Shown one piece after another: positions 35,477-44,471 of a DNA stretch of 51,467 bases. The notes beneath the pieces are model-generated. The model had not been told where the DNA came from. It saw only the letters and a program-made list of their open reading frames with translations, and made no database searches. Positions within the stretch are counted from its first letter, which is position 1. Each line of letters begins with the position of its first letter. The translations under genes and the position numbers were made by a program. This DNA comes from Campylobacter concisus (GTDB taxonomy: Bacteria > Campylobacterota > Campylobacteria > Campylobacterales > Campylobacteraceae), in NCBI GenBank assembly GCA_002092835.1, contig LVWL01000004.1, positions 1-51,467 on the forward strand, given 5' to 3'.

Positions 35477-36619
35477 TTACTCGAAATAGCTCATTGTCTC
35501 ATATCCGCCATCTTTTAGATAGACATCTTTTGTCATGAGCTTTAAGTCCGACTTCATCATATCGTTTACTAGATCTTGAAGGTTAAATTCTCTCTTCCAG
35601 CCTAGTTTTTTCTCTGCTTTACTCGGATCTCCAAGCAGCAAATCAACCTCTGTTGGTCTAAAATATCTTGGATCCACACAAACCACAGTTTGTCCGATAT
35701 TTAAATGGAACAAATTTAAATTTAACTCTTTTGCTTTTTCAAAATTTAGTGAATCCACGACTCCTACCTCATCTACGCCAGCCCCTTCAAATCTCAAATT
35801 TATGCCAGCATAAGCAAATGCAAATTTTACAAAATCTCTAACCGCTGTTGTTTGGCCAGTTGCTATCACCCAGTCTTCTGGCTCTGGAGCTTGCAGTATC
35901 ATCCACATCATCTTCACATAGTCTTTTGCATGGCCCCAGTCTCTTTTGGCATCTAAATTTCCAAGATAAAGCTTGTCTTGAAGCCCAAGCGCTATCTTAC
36001 TAGCTGCTCTTGTGATCTTTCTAGTTACAAATGTCTCACCTCTAACTGGTGATTCGTGATTAAACAATATACCATTACAAGCAAAAATGCCATAAGCCTC
36101 TCTATAATTAACCGTTATCCAGTACGCATACATCTTTGCAACCGCATAAGGACTTCTTGGATAAAATGGAGTCATTTCGCTTTGCGGTGTCTCTTGCACT
36201 TTTCCATAAAGCTCAGAAGTAGATGCCTGATAAATTTTACTTTTTTTCTCAAGCCCTAATATCCTTATAGCTTCAAGAAGCCTAAGAGTGCCTGTACCAT
36301 CAGCATTTGCGACATATTCTGGGGTTTCAAAGCTAACATGCACGTGGCTCATGGCAGCTAGGTTGTAAATTTCATCTGGCTGTACTTCTTGAATGATCCT
36401 TGTTAAATTCATAGAGTCCGTCATATCGCCATAGTGCAAGAAAAAATTTCTATTATCAACGTGCGGATCTTGATAGAGATGATCTATTCTATCTGTATTA
36501 AAAAGGCTCGTTCGCCTTTTTACACCATGGACTATATAACCCTTTTTTAGTAAAAATTCTGCCAGATACGATCCATCTTGACCAGTTATACCAGTTATTA
36601 ACGCTACTTTTTTATCCAT
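35477..36619 (-). CDS. gmd: GDP-mannose 4,6-dehydratase
   Basis: A 380-aa SDR producing GDP-4-keto-6-deoxymannose. [20 protein letters not shown] (5-24) binds [21 protein letters not shown] is the Gmd-specific Arg-rich loop, [16 protein letters not shown] and the YAVAK pair are catalytic, and [16 protein letters not shown] is conserved in the family. AAAAGGTGATTT precedes the ATG. It acts between manC (upstream) and fcl (downstream) in the same transcript. Confidence 0.95.
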   Translation of the reverse strand: MDKKVALITGITGQDGSYLAEFLLKKGYIVHGVKRRTSLFNTDRIDHLYQDPHVDNRNFFLHYGDMTDSMNLTRIIQEVQPDEIYNLAAMSHVHVSFETPEYVANADGTGTLRLLEAIRILGLEKKSKIYQASTSELYGKVQETPQSEMTPFYPRSPYAVAKMYAYWITVNYREAYGIFACNGILFNHESPVRGETFVTRKITRAASKIALGLQDKLYLGNLDAKRDWGHAKDYVKMMWMILQAPEPEDWVIATGQTTAVRDFVKFAFAYAGINLRFEGAGVDEVGVVDSLNFEKAKELNLNLFHLNIGQTVVCVDPRYFRPTEVDLLLGDPSKAEKKLGWKREFNLQDLVNDMMKSDLKLMTKDVYLKDGGYETMSYFE

Positions 36620-36642
36620 AAATCACCTTTTAAAATCATCAT

Positions 36643-37992
36643 CTAGCGAATTATATCATCTTCGCCTGTATATTCGCCGACTTGAGCTTCTATTAAAACC
36701 ACAGGGATCTTACCTTCATTAGATAGCCTATGAACTTCACCCATTTTTATATATATAGACTCATTAGGACAAACAAGTCTAGTTGTCTCGCCGATCGTCA
36801 CAGTGGCACTACCTGATAGTACTATCCAGTGCTCATTTCTATGAAAATGCTTTTGCAAAGATAGCCTTTTACCAGGCTTTACCTCTATTATTTTTATCTT
36901 ATAGCCATCTTGATTTTCAAGAACAGTGTAGTTTCCCCAAGGCCTATTTGTAGTAAGATGAGCATTGCAAAGCTCAGAGCTCTCCTCTTTTAAAATTTCC
37001 ACAACATTTTTTACTTTTTGGCTAGAAGATTTTTTAGATATCAAAAGAGCATCTTTTGTATCAACTATAGTTAGATCATCAACATCTATCAAGGCTATTT
37101 TTTTACCGCTAGATAGGACTAGATTATTGTGAGAATTTATCTGCACCAGATCGCTATTTATTGTATTTCCATTGATATCTTTTTGTAGCTGCTCATCCAA
37201 ACTATCAAAGCTTCCAAGATCGCTCCAAGACGCATCTAGAGCTACCATTTTTACGATATCTGATTTTTCCATCACAGCATAATCTATGCTGTTTTGTGGG
37301 ATATTTTGCATATCGGTAGTGTCTATTTTAATATCAAATTCATCTTTTTTTGCGTTATTGAAAGCTAGCTTACATGCTTCAAGTATCTCAGGGGCAAAAA
37401 TTTTCATCTGATCCAAAAAAACACCTGCCTTAAAGACAAACATGCCTGAATTCCAGTAAAAATTCTGATCTTTTAGAAATTTAACTGCCCTTTCATAGTC
37501 TGGCTTTTCATAAAAAGCCTTTACATCACCGCTAAAACTCTCAATATAGCCAAATCCAGTCTCAGGCGAACTTGGTTTTATGCCAAAAGTAACTAAAAAA
37601 TTTTGTTCAGCCAGCTCTTTTGCAGCTTTTACGCTTGTGTGATATGCTTTAATGTCCTTTATCAAATGATCTGAAGGGGTTACTAAAACAATCTCATTTG
37701 GATCAAGTGCAAGGCAAGCTAACGTGATCGCTGGTGCAGTATTTCTACCAACCGGCTCAAGCAGATATTTAAAATTTGTGATATTTAAATTCTCTATCTG
37801 ATCCATCGCCAAGTAGTAGTGATCGATATTTGTAATCACAAATGTATTGTCACAAATTTCACTATTTCGTAGTGCAGTTAGCTGAAAAAGTGATCTATTA
37901 TCAAATAATTTAATAAATTGTTTTGGCATTAAAGTCCTGCTAATAGGCCACAACCTCGTACCAGAACCACCACATAATAATATATTTGTCAT
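36643..37992 (-). CDS. manC: mannose-1-P guanylyltransferase / mannose-6-P isomerase
   Basis: A 449-aa two-domain enzyme. The nucleotidyltransferase domain has ILLCGGSGTRLWPISR (4-19), MPKQFIKLF and a FYEKP sugar site; the C-terminal cupin (RPWGNYTVLENQDGYKIK, then KRLSLQKHFHRNEHWIVLSG) is the mannose-6-phosphate isomerase type. It makes GDP-mannose, the feedstock for gmd and fcl. It is the first gene of the minus-strand glycan locus; a TATAAG -10-like box lies about 34 bases upstream of the ATG. Confidence 0.94.
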   Translation of the reverse strand: MTNILLCGGSGTRLWPISRTLMPKQFIKLFDNRSLFQLTALRNSEICDNTFVITNIDHYYLAMDQIENLNITNFKYLLEPVGRNTAPAITLACLALDPNEIVLVTPSDHLIKDIKAYHTSVKAAKELAEQNFLVTFGIKPSSPETGFGYIESFSGDVKAFYEKPDYERAVKFLKDQNFYWNSGMFVFKAGVFLDQMKIFAPEILEACKLAFNNAKKDEFDIKIDTTDMQNIPQNSIDYAVMEKSDIVKMVALDASWSDLGSFDSLDEQLQKDINGNTINSDLVQINSHNNLVLSSGKKIALIDVDDLTIVDTKDALLISKKSSSQKVKNVVEILKEESSELCNAHLTTNRPWGNYTVLENQDGYKIKIIEVKPGKRLSLQKHFHRNEHWIVLSGSATVTIGETTRLVCPNESIYIKMGEVHRLSNEGKIPVVLIEAQVGEYTGEDDIIR

Positions 37993-38025
37993 AAATTTTA
38001 TCTACTTTAAAATGAGCTTAAAAAT

Positions 38026-38031
38026 CTTATA
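38026..38031 (-). promoter_or_regulatory. candidate promoter of the glycan locus
   Basis: Minus-strand AATTATATAAGATTTTT places a TATAAG hexamer 34-39 bases ahead of the manC ATG, in the 111-base gap after the metF-like gene. The spacing allows a leader of about 25 bases. No operator is evident. Confidence 0.4.
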
Positions 38032-38082
38032 TAATTAAAGCTAAAAAAGGCTAAGAACTTACTAAAACTATCTAAAATATAA

Positions 38083-38110
38083 GTTTTGATAGCTTTTAAA
38101 CTATCAAAAC
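38083..38110 (-). terminator. inverted repeat at the end of the metF-like gene
   Basis: GTTTTGATAG (38083-38092) and CTATCAAAAC (38101-38110) form a perfect 10-bp stem with an 8-base loop. On the minus strand it contains the TGA stop of the metF-like gene and is followed by a TTATATTTTAG tract, so it may terminate the metE-metF transcript before the glycan promoter. The T-rich tract is imperfect. Confidence 0.5.
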
Positions 38111-38990
38111 ACCTCTCTCATCTTATGTGTTAGCTCCAGGCTCGCTTCGATCTCGGCTCTTTTTGCCATTACACTTTCAACATTGACGCCGACGTTTATA
38201 CCAAGCTTTTTGGCAAATTCATAAAGCTCTGCGAAATTTTCAAGGCAAATTTGTGATGCCGTGGCTAAAAAATCATCACTCTCAAGCATCCTTTTTTCAC
38301 TCTTTTCATCAACGCTTATGCCAAGCCATTTGATAAACTCTAGCGTTTTTGGCGTGCCGCAAGTCGTAAAAGTCAAAATTATAGGCAAATTTAACCCACT
38401 TTTTACCACGCTTGTTAGTAAATTTTTAGCCAAATTTACATCAAAACCGCCTGCGAGATGAAAAATTTCGCCCCCATTTTGGCCTTTTGGCTCATCCTTT
38501 GCTCTTCATCGCCTTTTTTAGCATGCCTCTCAGCTATGCAAACACCGCCCACTACAAGCTCTTTAAACTCATCTCTAGCGATCTCATAAGCACACTCTAA
38601 GCTCATTTTAGGCTCTACCTTGCCAGAAGCAACGCCAACAAAAACATTTATATCGCTACTACTTTTGGCTAAATTTGCTCTAAATTCACTCTCATTATAT
38701 TTGTTCGCGACCCTATAAAAGATGCTTGGTGTCTTTAAATTTAGGTATTTTGAGTAGTAAATTTCAGGGCTTAATGTATCGCTAAATTCAAAAGTTCGCT
38801 CGCTTTTTATGCGGCTACTTTCATCTTGGATCTCGTAAAGTACCAAGCCATCAGCCTGCACATCTGTAATCCTCTTGTCCCATTTTGCAGCGATCTCTTT
38901 AAGCTTTGCCTCGTCAAATTCAGCCTTTGGAGGCGTTAGGCCATAAAGCACTATGCCACTTTCATTGTTTATGATCTTATCTTTTAACAT
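38104..38990 (-). pseudogene. methylenetetrahydrofolate reductase-like protein, frameshifted
   Basis: A gene of about 296 codons in two frames. The first (38990-38436) begins MLKDKIINNESGIVLYGLTPPKAEFDE and holds KRITDVQADGLVLYEIQDES; it ends at FFISQAV with a stop. The plus-strand AAAA at 38443-38446 (TTTT in the gene) appears one base short: restoring it gives SQAVFDVNLAKNLLTSV and continues to 38104. The barrel pattern fits the MTHFR superfamily, though the N-terminus differs from classical MetF. It follows metE in the same direction, consistent with supply of 5-methyl-THF. Sequencing error is quite possible. Confidence 0.78.
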
Positions 38991-39020
38991 TTTCTAACTT
39001 TTTTTGAAATTTAAACGGGG

Positions 39021-39049
39021 TTTAGCGCCTAGGCCTACTAGACGCTAAA
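39021..39049 (-). other. intercistronic hairpin between metE and the metF-like gene
   Basis: TTTAGCG (39021-39027) pairs with CGCTAAA (39043-39049); inside, after one mismatch, CTAG pairs with CTAG around a 5-base loop. It lies just after the metE stop on the minus strand and has no T-run, so it looks like an mRNA processing or stability element, or a partial attenuator, rather than a full terminator. Confidence 0.45.
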
Positions 39050-39056
39050 ATTTGGA

Positions 39057-41330
39057 TTATAGACCTCTTACGATCTTGACGGCTTCTACCATATTTTTAA
39101 GGCTTGGCTCGACCTCTTCCCATTTTCTAGTTTTTAGGCCGCAGTCAGGGTTGATCCAGAGTTGTTCTTTTGGCAAGACTTCAAGCAGAGCTTTGATCTG
39201 AGCGACGATCTCCTCGACACTTGGCACGCGTGGGCTGTGGATGTCGTAAACGCCAGGTCCGACCTCTTGTTTGTAGCCAACGGCTTTGAAAATTTTAAGT
39301 AGCTCGTTGCCACTTCTTGCAGTCTCGATACTGATAACATCAGCATCCATTGCCTCAATGGTCTTAATAATATCGTTAAATTCAGAGTAGCACATATGCG
39401 TGTGGATCTGGGTTTTCGCCTCAGCTGAGCTCACTGAAAGTTTGAAACAATCAACCGCAAATTTCTCATAAGCTGGGATATTTTCAGCTCTTAGCGGATA
39501 GCCCTCTTTAAACGCTGCCTCATCGACTTGGATCACTCTGATGCCCGCATTTTGAAGGTCTGCAATCTCGTCGTAGATACAAAGTGCAAGCTGTTTTGCC
39601 ACTTCGCTTCTTGGAAGATCATCACGCACAAAGCTCCAGTTTAGCATCGTTACAGGACCTGTTAGCATGCCCTTCATTACGTGTTTTGTGATGCTTTGAG
39701 CGTATTTCATCCACTTAACAGTCATTGGCTCTGGGCGGCTTACGTCACCAAAGAGAAGTGGTGGCTTGACGCAGCGGCTGCCGTAGCTTTGTACCCAGCC
39801 ATTTTGGCTAAATGCATATCCGCTGATCTGCTCGCCAAAGTACTCGACCATGTCGTTTCTCTCTGGCTCGCCGTGTACTAGCACGTCTAGGCCGATATCC
39901 TCTTGAAATTTCACGCAGTGATCGATATATTTTTTGATGCCAGCTTCATAAGCAGCCACGTCGATCTCGCCTTTTTTGAAATTTTGGCGAAGTACGCGAA
40001 GATCGACAGTTTGAGGGAAGCTACCTATCGTTGTTGTTGGCAAGATGCCGTATTTTAGTGTTTCGCGTTGAATTTTGATGCGATCTTCAAATTTCTCGTC
40101 ACGCTCAAATTTGCTTAAATTTTTGGTGCGATTTTGAACGCTTTCAGAGTGGATGAGCTTTGAAGTAGCACGAGTTTTAACAGCATTTTTGTTCTCTTCA
40201 TAAATTTTTGTTTCGCTCTCATCAAGCTTCTCGCCGTTTGCAAGTTTTGTGATGATCTTGATCTCGTCAAGCTTCTCAACTGCAAAGCTTAGCCAGTTTT
40301 TGATCTCTGGGTTTAAATTCTCTTCATATTTTAGAGTGTATGGCACATGTAGAAGTGAGCATGAAGTGCCGATATAAAAGTCTTTTCCGCCTATTTTTTC
40401 TGAAATTTCACCTACAAGTTTTACTTTTTCATCAATGTTACTTTTCCAGATATTTCTGCCGTCTATCACGCCAGCAAATAGCGTTAGATGACTATTTTTA
40501 ATAGTCTCAAGGACTTCGAAATTTCTCTTGCCGTGGATGAAGTCAAGTGCGATACCATAAATTTTAGTTTTAGCCACTTCGCTAACTGCCTTGATCGCAT
40601 GCTCAAAATATGTCGCAAATACGATCTTAACGTTGTTTGCAACGCCTGTTAGCTCGTTATAAACCTTTGTGATAAGTGGCAAAAGGTCGCTTTCGTTTTT
40701 ATCAGTTACAAAGATCGGCTCGTCAAACTGCACTAAAATTTCATCATCAAGCTTAGAAATTTGCTCAAGTAGCTTTTTATACTCGCCTACAAGCGTGTCA
40801 AGGTGCTTAAATGGGCAACTACCGTCAGTCGTCTTTGAAAGAGCCAAAAATGTGATAGGGCCGATCAAATTTACCTTGCCTTTTACGCCATTAGCCTTTG
40901 CCTCTTTGTACTCGGCTAAAATTTTATCAGCTTTTAGGCTAAATTTACTCTCGCTGCTAAGCTCTGGCACTATGTAGTGGTAGTTTGTGTTAAACCACTT
41001 TGTCATCTCCATAGCAACGCCGTTTTTGTTACCTCTTGAGCAAGCAAAATATTGCTCCGAGCCGCTTAAATTTGCAAATCTTGGAGGTGTAGCGCCAAAA
41101 GCGATGATGTTATCAAGCATTAGGTCGTAAAATGAAAAATCATTAACACTAATAGCACAAATGCCAGCGTCTTGTTGGTATTTCCAGTGTCTTTGGCGAA
41201 GCGTCTTTGCGGTCTCTTGCAAATTCTCTTCACTAAAGCCCTCTTTACCAGCCCAAAAGCCCTCTAATGCGCGCTTCAACTCTCTTTTTTCTCCGATTCT
41301 TGGAAAACCTAAAACATAACTTTTTATCAT
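39057..41330 (-). CDS. metE: cobalamin-independent methionine synthase
   Basis: A 757-aa enzyme that transfers a methyl group from 5-methyltetrahydropteroyl-triglutamate to homocysteine. N-terminal YVLGFPRIGEKRELKRALE is typical; the C-terminal catalytic barrel starts near residue 425 (GILPTTTIGSFPQTVDLR). Zinc and homocysteine ligands are His645 and Cys647 (THMCYSE), Glu669 (SIETARS) and Cys730 (NPDCGLKTR). AAAAAGGATAAAA precedes the ATG. It is the first gene of a metE-metF-like pair and has an unusual GC-rich structured leader, so leader-based control is possible. Confidence 0.96.
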   Translation of the reverse strand: MIKSYVLGFPRIGEKRELKRALEGFWAGKEGFSEENLQETAKTLRQRHWKYQQDAGICAISVNDFSFYDLMLDNIIAFGATPPRFANLSGSEQYFACSRGNKNGVAMEMTKWFNTNYHYIVPELSSESKFSLKADKILAEYKEAKANGVKGKVNLIGPITFLALSKTTDGSCPFKHLDTLVGEYKKLLEQISKLDDEILVQFDEPIFVTDKNESDLLPLITKVYNELTGVANNVKIVFATYFEHAIKAVSEVAKTKIYGIALDFIHGKRNFEVLETIKNSHLTLFAGVIDGRNIWKSNIDEKVKLVGEISEKIGGKDFYIGTSCSLLHVPYTLKYEENLNPEIKNWLSFAVEKLDEIKIITKLANGEKLDESETKIYEENKNAVKTRATSKLIHSESVQNRTKNLSKFERDEKFEDRIKIQRETLKYGILPTTTIGSFPQTVDLRVLRQNFKKGEIDVAAYEAGIKKYIDHCVKFQEDIGLDVLVHGEPERNDMVEYFGEQISGYAFSQNGWVQSYGSRCVKPPLLFGDVSRPEPMTVKWMKYAQSITKHVMKGMLTGPVTMLNWSFVRDDLPRSEVAKQLALCIYDEIADLQNAGIRVIQVDEAAFKEGYPLRAENIPAYEKFAVDCFKLSVSSAEAKTQIHTHMCYSEFNDIIKTIEAMDADVISIETARSGNELLKIFKAVGYKQEVGPGVYDIHSPRVPSVEEIVAQIKALLEVLPKEQLWINPDCGLKTRKWEEVEPSLKNMVEAVKIVRGL

Positions 41331-41365
41331 TTTTATCCTTTTTAAATTTCTATTTTAAATTAAAT

Positions 41366-41489
41366 CTGTGCAAAGCACAGCCACCTTGAACGTGCAGTGG
41401 GTAGGTGGGGGTTTGGGGGCAGAAGGGGCGACGTTTTGCGTCACAAGCTCGCAACTGCAAGCAGACCGTAAGTAGAAACCCCTTCTGCC
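41366..41489 (-). promoter_or_regulatory. structured GC-rich element in the metE leader
   Basis: An 11-bp perfect stem, GGCAGAAGGGG (41418-41428) with CCCCTTCTGCC (41479-41489), encloses 50 bases that hold two smaller hairpins (GACG/CGTC at 41430-41442 and a GC-rich one near 41447-41462), a three-way-junction layout. Nearer metE lies a perfect CTGTGC/GCACAG hairpin (41366-41380). The element is far more GC-rich than its surroundings and carries G-runs on the plus strand (41398-41428). It could be a cis-regulatory RNA for metE or a dispersed intergenic repeat. I match it to no known riboswitch. Confidence 0.5.
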
Positions 41490-41901
41490 ACCAAAAGCCA
41501 AATTTTCACTATCACAGCTCAAACAATAAATTTGTCACCCAAACATGGTGGATGACACCCGCTTCTTCTTAAGCTAAAATAAAATTTATAAAAAACCCTG
41601 CTAAAAAGATCCTTACCAAATTTCAAACACTGCTTCGTTTTATTTTTAAAAATGCAGTTACAATGCAGCGGACCTGCTAGCAAAAATGGATTAATATCAA
41701 TGTGAAAAAATGTAAAATTGTTTAAAAATTTGCGTGTTTTTTGAAAATCGCTGATATGTTTTTTGCCGAGATTAACGAGCTTTATGCATGGGACAAGGCA
41801 TCAGCATTTTTCCTTTGTAGTGAATTTTTGTCGCATTATAAACGCTCTTTGCCAAATTTTTGTTTAAATTTGGGCGCTACTAAATTTCACGCCCAAAACT
41901 T
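41490..41901. other. intergenic region, no gene supported
   Basis: About 410 bases between the metE leader element and the dipeptidase stop. It is AT-rich with scattered short repeats. A 49-codon plus-strand frame (41756-41905) has no ribosome site or known pattern. It probably holds the metE promoter on its left side. Confidence 0.4.
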
Positions 41902-43398
41902 TTAGTCTTTTTTGCCTTTATTTAGGGATTTCAGCTTAGCGTCCATGTCGGCTGTAAGCATAGTAAAGACCTTGTTTGTAAGCTCCTGAGTTAAATCCTT
42001 AGCCTCTTGCATAGTCTTTTTACCAAATTCATTTAAGAGTTTGTCAGCCTTTTTCTTATCTTTTTTATAAAGTTTTACATACTCATCTTCAAATTTAGCC
42101 TGTTTTACCGCCAACTCTTTTTCAAATTTAGCGTAAGCCTCTTTAACCACTGGCGAATACTTCTCATAGTCAGTCATCACAAGGGTTTGAAGCTTTCTAT
42201 AAACCCAGTATATCGAAGTATCATCAGCGTCGTATGAGCCATCTGAGTAGCCTTTTATAAAGCCATCAAGACCCTCGTAATACGGCAAATAAACACTAAG
42301 ATCAGCCATACCAAGAGCTACGTAGGTCACGCGGCCGATCTCTTTTGGTAGCCACGGGCGCACCTGCATGACGTGAGACTCGTACGTTCTAAAGACGCTT
42401 ATGGCGCGGTAGACATTTTTCTTATCTTCGTCTTTGCTAGTATAGTTATCAAACGGGGTGCCATCGTAGTGGGCTCTCATAGCAGCTTTTAGATCTTCAA
42501 CGCCTAGTTTTTTCTCTGGTTTTAAAAATACCGGGAATTTCTGACCATCGGCGAAGTCTTGTTTTAAGCTTGGATTAAACATGCTTTGCACCCAGCAAAC
42601 GCGTGGATAGTTGTAGGTCATATCCCTCTCATCGTCCCTTGTATATGCCTTTGTGAAGTTAAATTCTCCATCTTTTTCAGGGTCATAAGTCTTGTTGTCG
42701 ATCGCAAATTTGATCACATCTTTTGCGCCCATGAAATTTGGATCATTCTCTTTGTAAGCGTGTAGTCTGCCTTGGTTTGCAGTGACGAAATACTCATCTT
42801 GCGGGATCTTTGAAGCGATCCATTTATGGCCTGTGCCTGTCTCAAAGTACCAAAGCTCGTTTGCGTCGATAAATACCACGCCAAAGCCCTCTCCAGCGCC
42901 TTTTGTCTCTACTATCTCGCCAAGAAGTTTAACGCCCTCTTTTGCGCTCTTCATACGCGGCAAAAGCACGTCTGGGATGTCATCTTCGGTGATGCCACTC
43001 TCTTCGTTATATGGGTCGATCTTTAAAAGCTCGTCTTTTGCGTAGATGGTCTCAGTGCCGCTTAGTCCAACGCCAGCCTCATTATAGCCAACCGCTCCGT
43101 GAAGCTTGGTGTGAGAATTTGCGATGGTTGTGTATCTCATGCCATCTTTTGGAAGCGGATATGTAAAGTCATTTGCACCGTCATGTGCCTTTGAGCTGTG
43201 CATGCCAGTTTGATTTTTCGTAGCTGGGTGTATCAAAAAAACTTGTGCCTTTATAGCCTTGCTATCAGCGCTTCTAGCCACTAACATAGAGCCATCGTTT
43301 GAGGCTTTATCTCCTACTAAAATGGTAGTGCATGCCAAGCTACTTGTGCCTAAAATCGCACTCATAGCGACGATTGATGCAAGAATTTTGCCTTTCAT
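41902..43398 (-). CDS. C69-family dipeptidase, exported
   Basis: A 498-aa peptidase of the C69 (dipeptidase A) Ntn-hydrolase family. Residues 1-22 (ending GTSSLA) are a Sec signal; cleavage after Ala22 would expose Cys23 (CTTILVGDKASNDGSMLVARSAD) as the N-terminal nucleophile, so export and activation may be linked. GRLHAYKENDPNFMGAKDVI, RVCWVQSMFNPS and YRAISVFRTYESHVMQVRPWLP are family segments; the last 80 residues are Lys/Glu-rich and probably coiled coil. CTAAAGGAGTAAAGA precedes the ATG. It likely works in the periplasm on dipeptides. Confidence 0.92.
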   Translation of the reverse strand: MKGKILASIVAMSAILGTSSLACTTILVGDKASNDGSMLVARSADSKAIKAQVFLIHPATKNQTGMHSSKAHDGANDFTYPLPKDGMRYTTIANSHTKLHGAVGYNEAGVGLSGTETIYAKDELLKIDPYNEESGITEDDIPDVLLPRMKSAKEGVKLLGEIVETKGAGEGFGVVFIDANELWYFETGTGHKWIASKIPQDEYFVTANQGRLHAYKENDPNFMGAKDVIKFAIDNKTYDPEKDGEFNFTKAYTRDDERDMTYNYPRVCWVQSMFNPSLKQDFADGQKFPVFLKPEKKLGVEDLKAAMRAHYDGTPFDNYTSKDEDKKNVYRAISVFRTYESHVMQVRPWLPKEIGRVTYVALGMADLSVYLPYYEGLDGFIKGYSDGSYDADDTSIYWVYRKLQTLVMTDYEKYSPVVKEAYAKFEKELAVKQAKFEDEYVKLYKKDKKKADKLLNEFGKKTMQEAKDLTQELTNKVFTMLTADMDAKLKSLNKGKKD

Positions 43399-43550
43399 TC
43401 TTTACTCCTTTAGTGAAATAAAATTTCTTTATGTGATTATATGCAAAATTTAATAATTTAATTATAAATTTTAAAACTTTTTTAAGTTTAATGTAAATTT
43501 ATTGCAAATTTTGTCTAAGTGAAATTTAAATTTTCTAAAGGATTTTTCGC

Positions 43551-43582
43551 TATAATCCAAAACTTACGCACTTGCTTGCGTA
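43551..43582 (+). promoter_or_regulatory. rpmI promoter and leader hairpin
   Basis: A consensus TATAAT at 43551-43556 preceded by TTTTTCGC is a strong candidate -10 for rpmI-rplT. Just downstream TACGCA (43565-43570) and TGCGTA (43577-43582) form a 6-bp hairpin in the leader, 22 bases before the start codon. In E. coli the L20 protein represses its operon through the rpmI leader; whether this small hairpin does so is unknown. Confidence 0.5.
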
Positions 43583-43604
43583 TAAAATTTCAAAAAGGAT
43601 TAGC

Positions 43605-43796
43605 ATGCCAAAGATGAAAACCGTTCGCGGTGCTGCTAAGCGCTTTAAAGTAGGTAAAAATAAGATAAAAAGAGGCTCTGCTTTTAGAAGCCATATCTTA
43701 ACAAAAAAACCTAGTAAGCGTATGAGAGACCTTCGTGGACCACACTACGTAGATAGCACAAACGTCTCAGCCGTTCGCAAAATGCTCGGCGTATAA
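43605..43796 (+). CDS. rpmI: 50S ribosomal protein L35
   Basis: A 63-aa basic ribosomal protein, [17 protein letters not shown] onward, with [17 protein letters not shown] near the end, typical of bacterial L35. The start at 43605 follows AAAAAGGATTAGC; an upstream in-frame ATG at 43572 lies in the leader and lacks a ribosome site. It is followed by rplT after a 99-base structured spacer. No infC copy lies directly upstream, unlike in many bacteria. Confidence 0.97.
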   Translation: MPKMKTVRGAAKRFKVGKNKIKRGSAFRSHILTKKPSKRMRDLRGPHYVDSTNVSAVRKMLGV

Positions 43797-43895
43797 AGCA
43801 GCGTAGATTTAAGTTTTTGACAAAAAGTCATTCAAACTCCCCCAAATTTAGGGGCAAGACTCACTTTGTGAGCGCCAATTTGTAAAAGGATAAAT
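43797..43895 (+). other. structured spacer between rpmI and rplT
   Basis: Three small hairpins in a row: TGAC/GTCA around 43818-43830, CCCC/GGGG around 43839-43854, and CTCAC/GTGAG (43860-43872). The rplT ribosome site (AAAAGGATAAAT) follows. The arrangement suggests mRNA processing or translational control of L20 rather than termination, since no T-run is present. Confidence 0.4.
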
Positions 43896-44252
43896 ATGGC
43901 AAGAGTAAAAACAGGCGTAGTTAGAAGAAGACGCCATAAGAAAGTTTTAAAGCTAGCACGTGGCTTTTTCAGTGCTAGACATAAACACTTTAGAAAAGCT
44001 AAAGAGCAACTAGAGAGAAGTTTAGTTTATGCATACCGCGACAGACGCCAGAAAAAACGTGATTTCAGACGTTTATGGATCGTTCGTATCAATGCAGCTT
44101 GCAGACTAAACGACATTAGCTATTCAAGATTTATCAACGGTTTAAACAAAGCTAAGATTGAACTTGATAGAAAAATTTTAGCTGATCTAGCTATGAATGA
44201 CGCGAAGGCATTTGCGGCACTTGCAAAACAAGCAAAAGATGCTTTGAAATAA
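43896..44252 (+). CDS. rplT: 50S ribosomal protein L20
   Basis: A 118-aa ribosomal protein: [20 protein letters not shown], then the [16 protein letters not shown] segment and [13 protein letters not shown], all highly conserved. It binds 23S rRNA early in large-subunit assembly and in some bacteria represses its own operon. A strong terminator follows nine bases after the stop. Confidence 0.98.
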   Translation: MARVKTGVVRRRRHKKVLKLARGFFSARHKHFRKAKEQLERSLVYAYRDRRQKKRDFRRLWIVRINAACRLNDISYSRFINGLNKAKIELDRKILADLAMNDAKAFAALAKQAKDALK

Positions 44253-44260
44253 CACCTTTT

Positions 44261-44290
44261 CTCCGCTTCGGCGGAGATCTTCTTTTTTTT
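44261..44290 (+). terminator. Rho-independent terminator of rpmI-rplT
   Basis: CTCCGC-TTCG-GCGGAG (44261-44276) is a 6-bp GC-rich stem with a stable TTCG tetraloop, followed by ATCTTC and eight T (44283-44290). Confidence 0.92.
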
Positions 44291-44471
44291 AAATTCCTAT
44301 TCAAATTTTTATTAAAATTTATTTTTTGAGATTTTAACTTAGTTATTTTGTATTCAAATTTTAAATTAATACCACTATAAATTTAGCTCAGCTCTTGAGC
44401 ACAAATTTAGTGATATAAATTTGAAAATTTGTTTGCTCTGACTAACTCAAAGCAAGTGCTAGAAACTCACC

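Noticed and set aside
6427-37992. Phase-variable poly-G/poly-C tracts in the glycan genes
   Set aside because: No G or C run of eight or more was seen; only the A7/T7 run in the flippase is notable.
34427-37992. Colanic-acid-type or capsule (kps) locus
   Set aside because: gmd and fcl are present, but no kps or wza/wzc genes are; a PglK/Wzk-type flippase points to a lipid-linked glycan such as an O-chain.
41756-41905. 49-codon plus-strand ORF after the dipeptidase gene
   Set aside because: No ribosome site and no recognisable pattern; it overlaps the convergent dipeptidase stop. Too little evidence for a gene.
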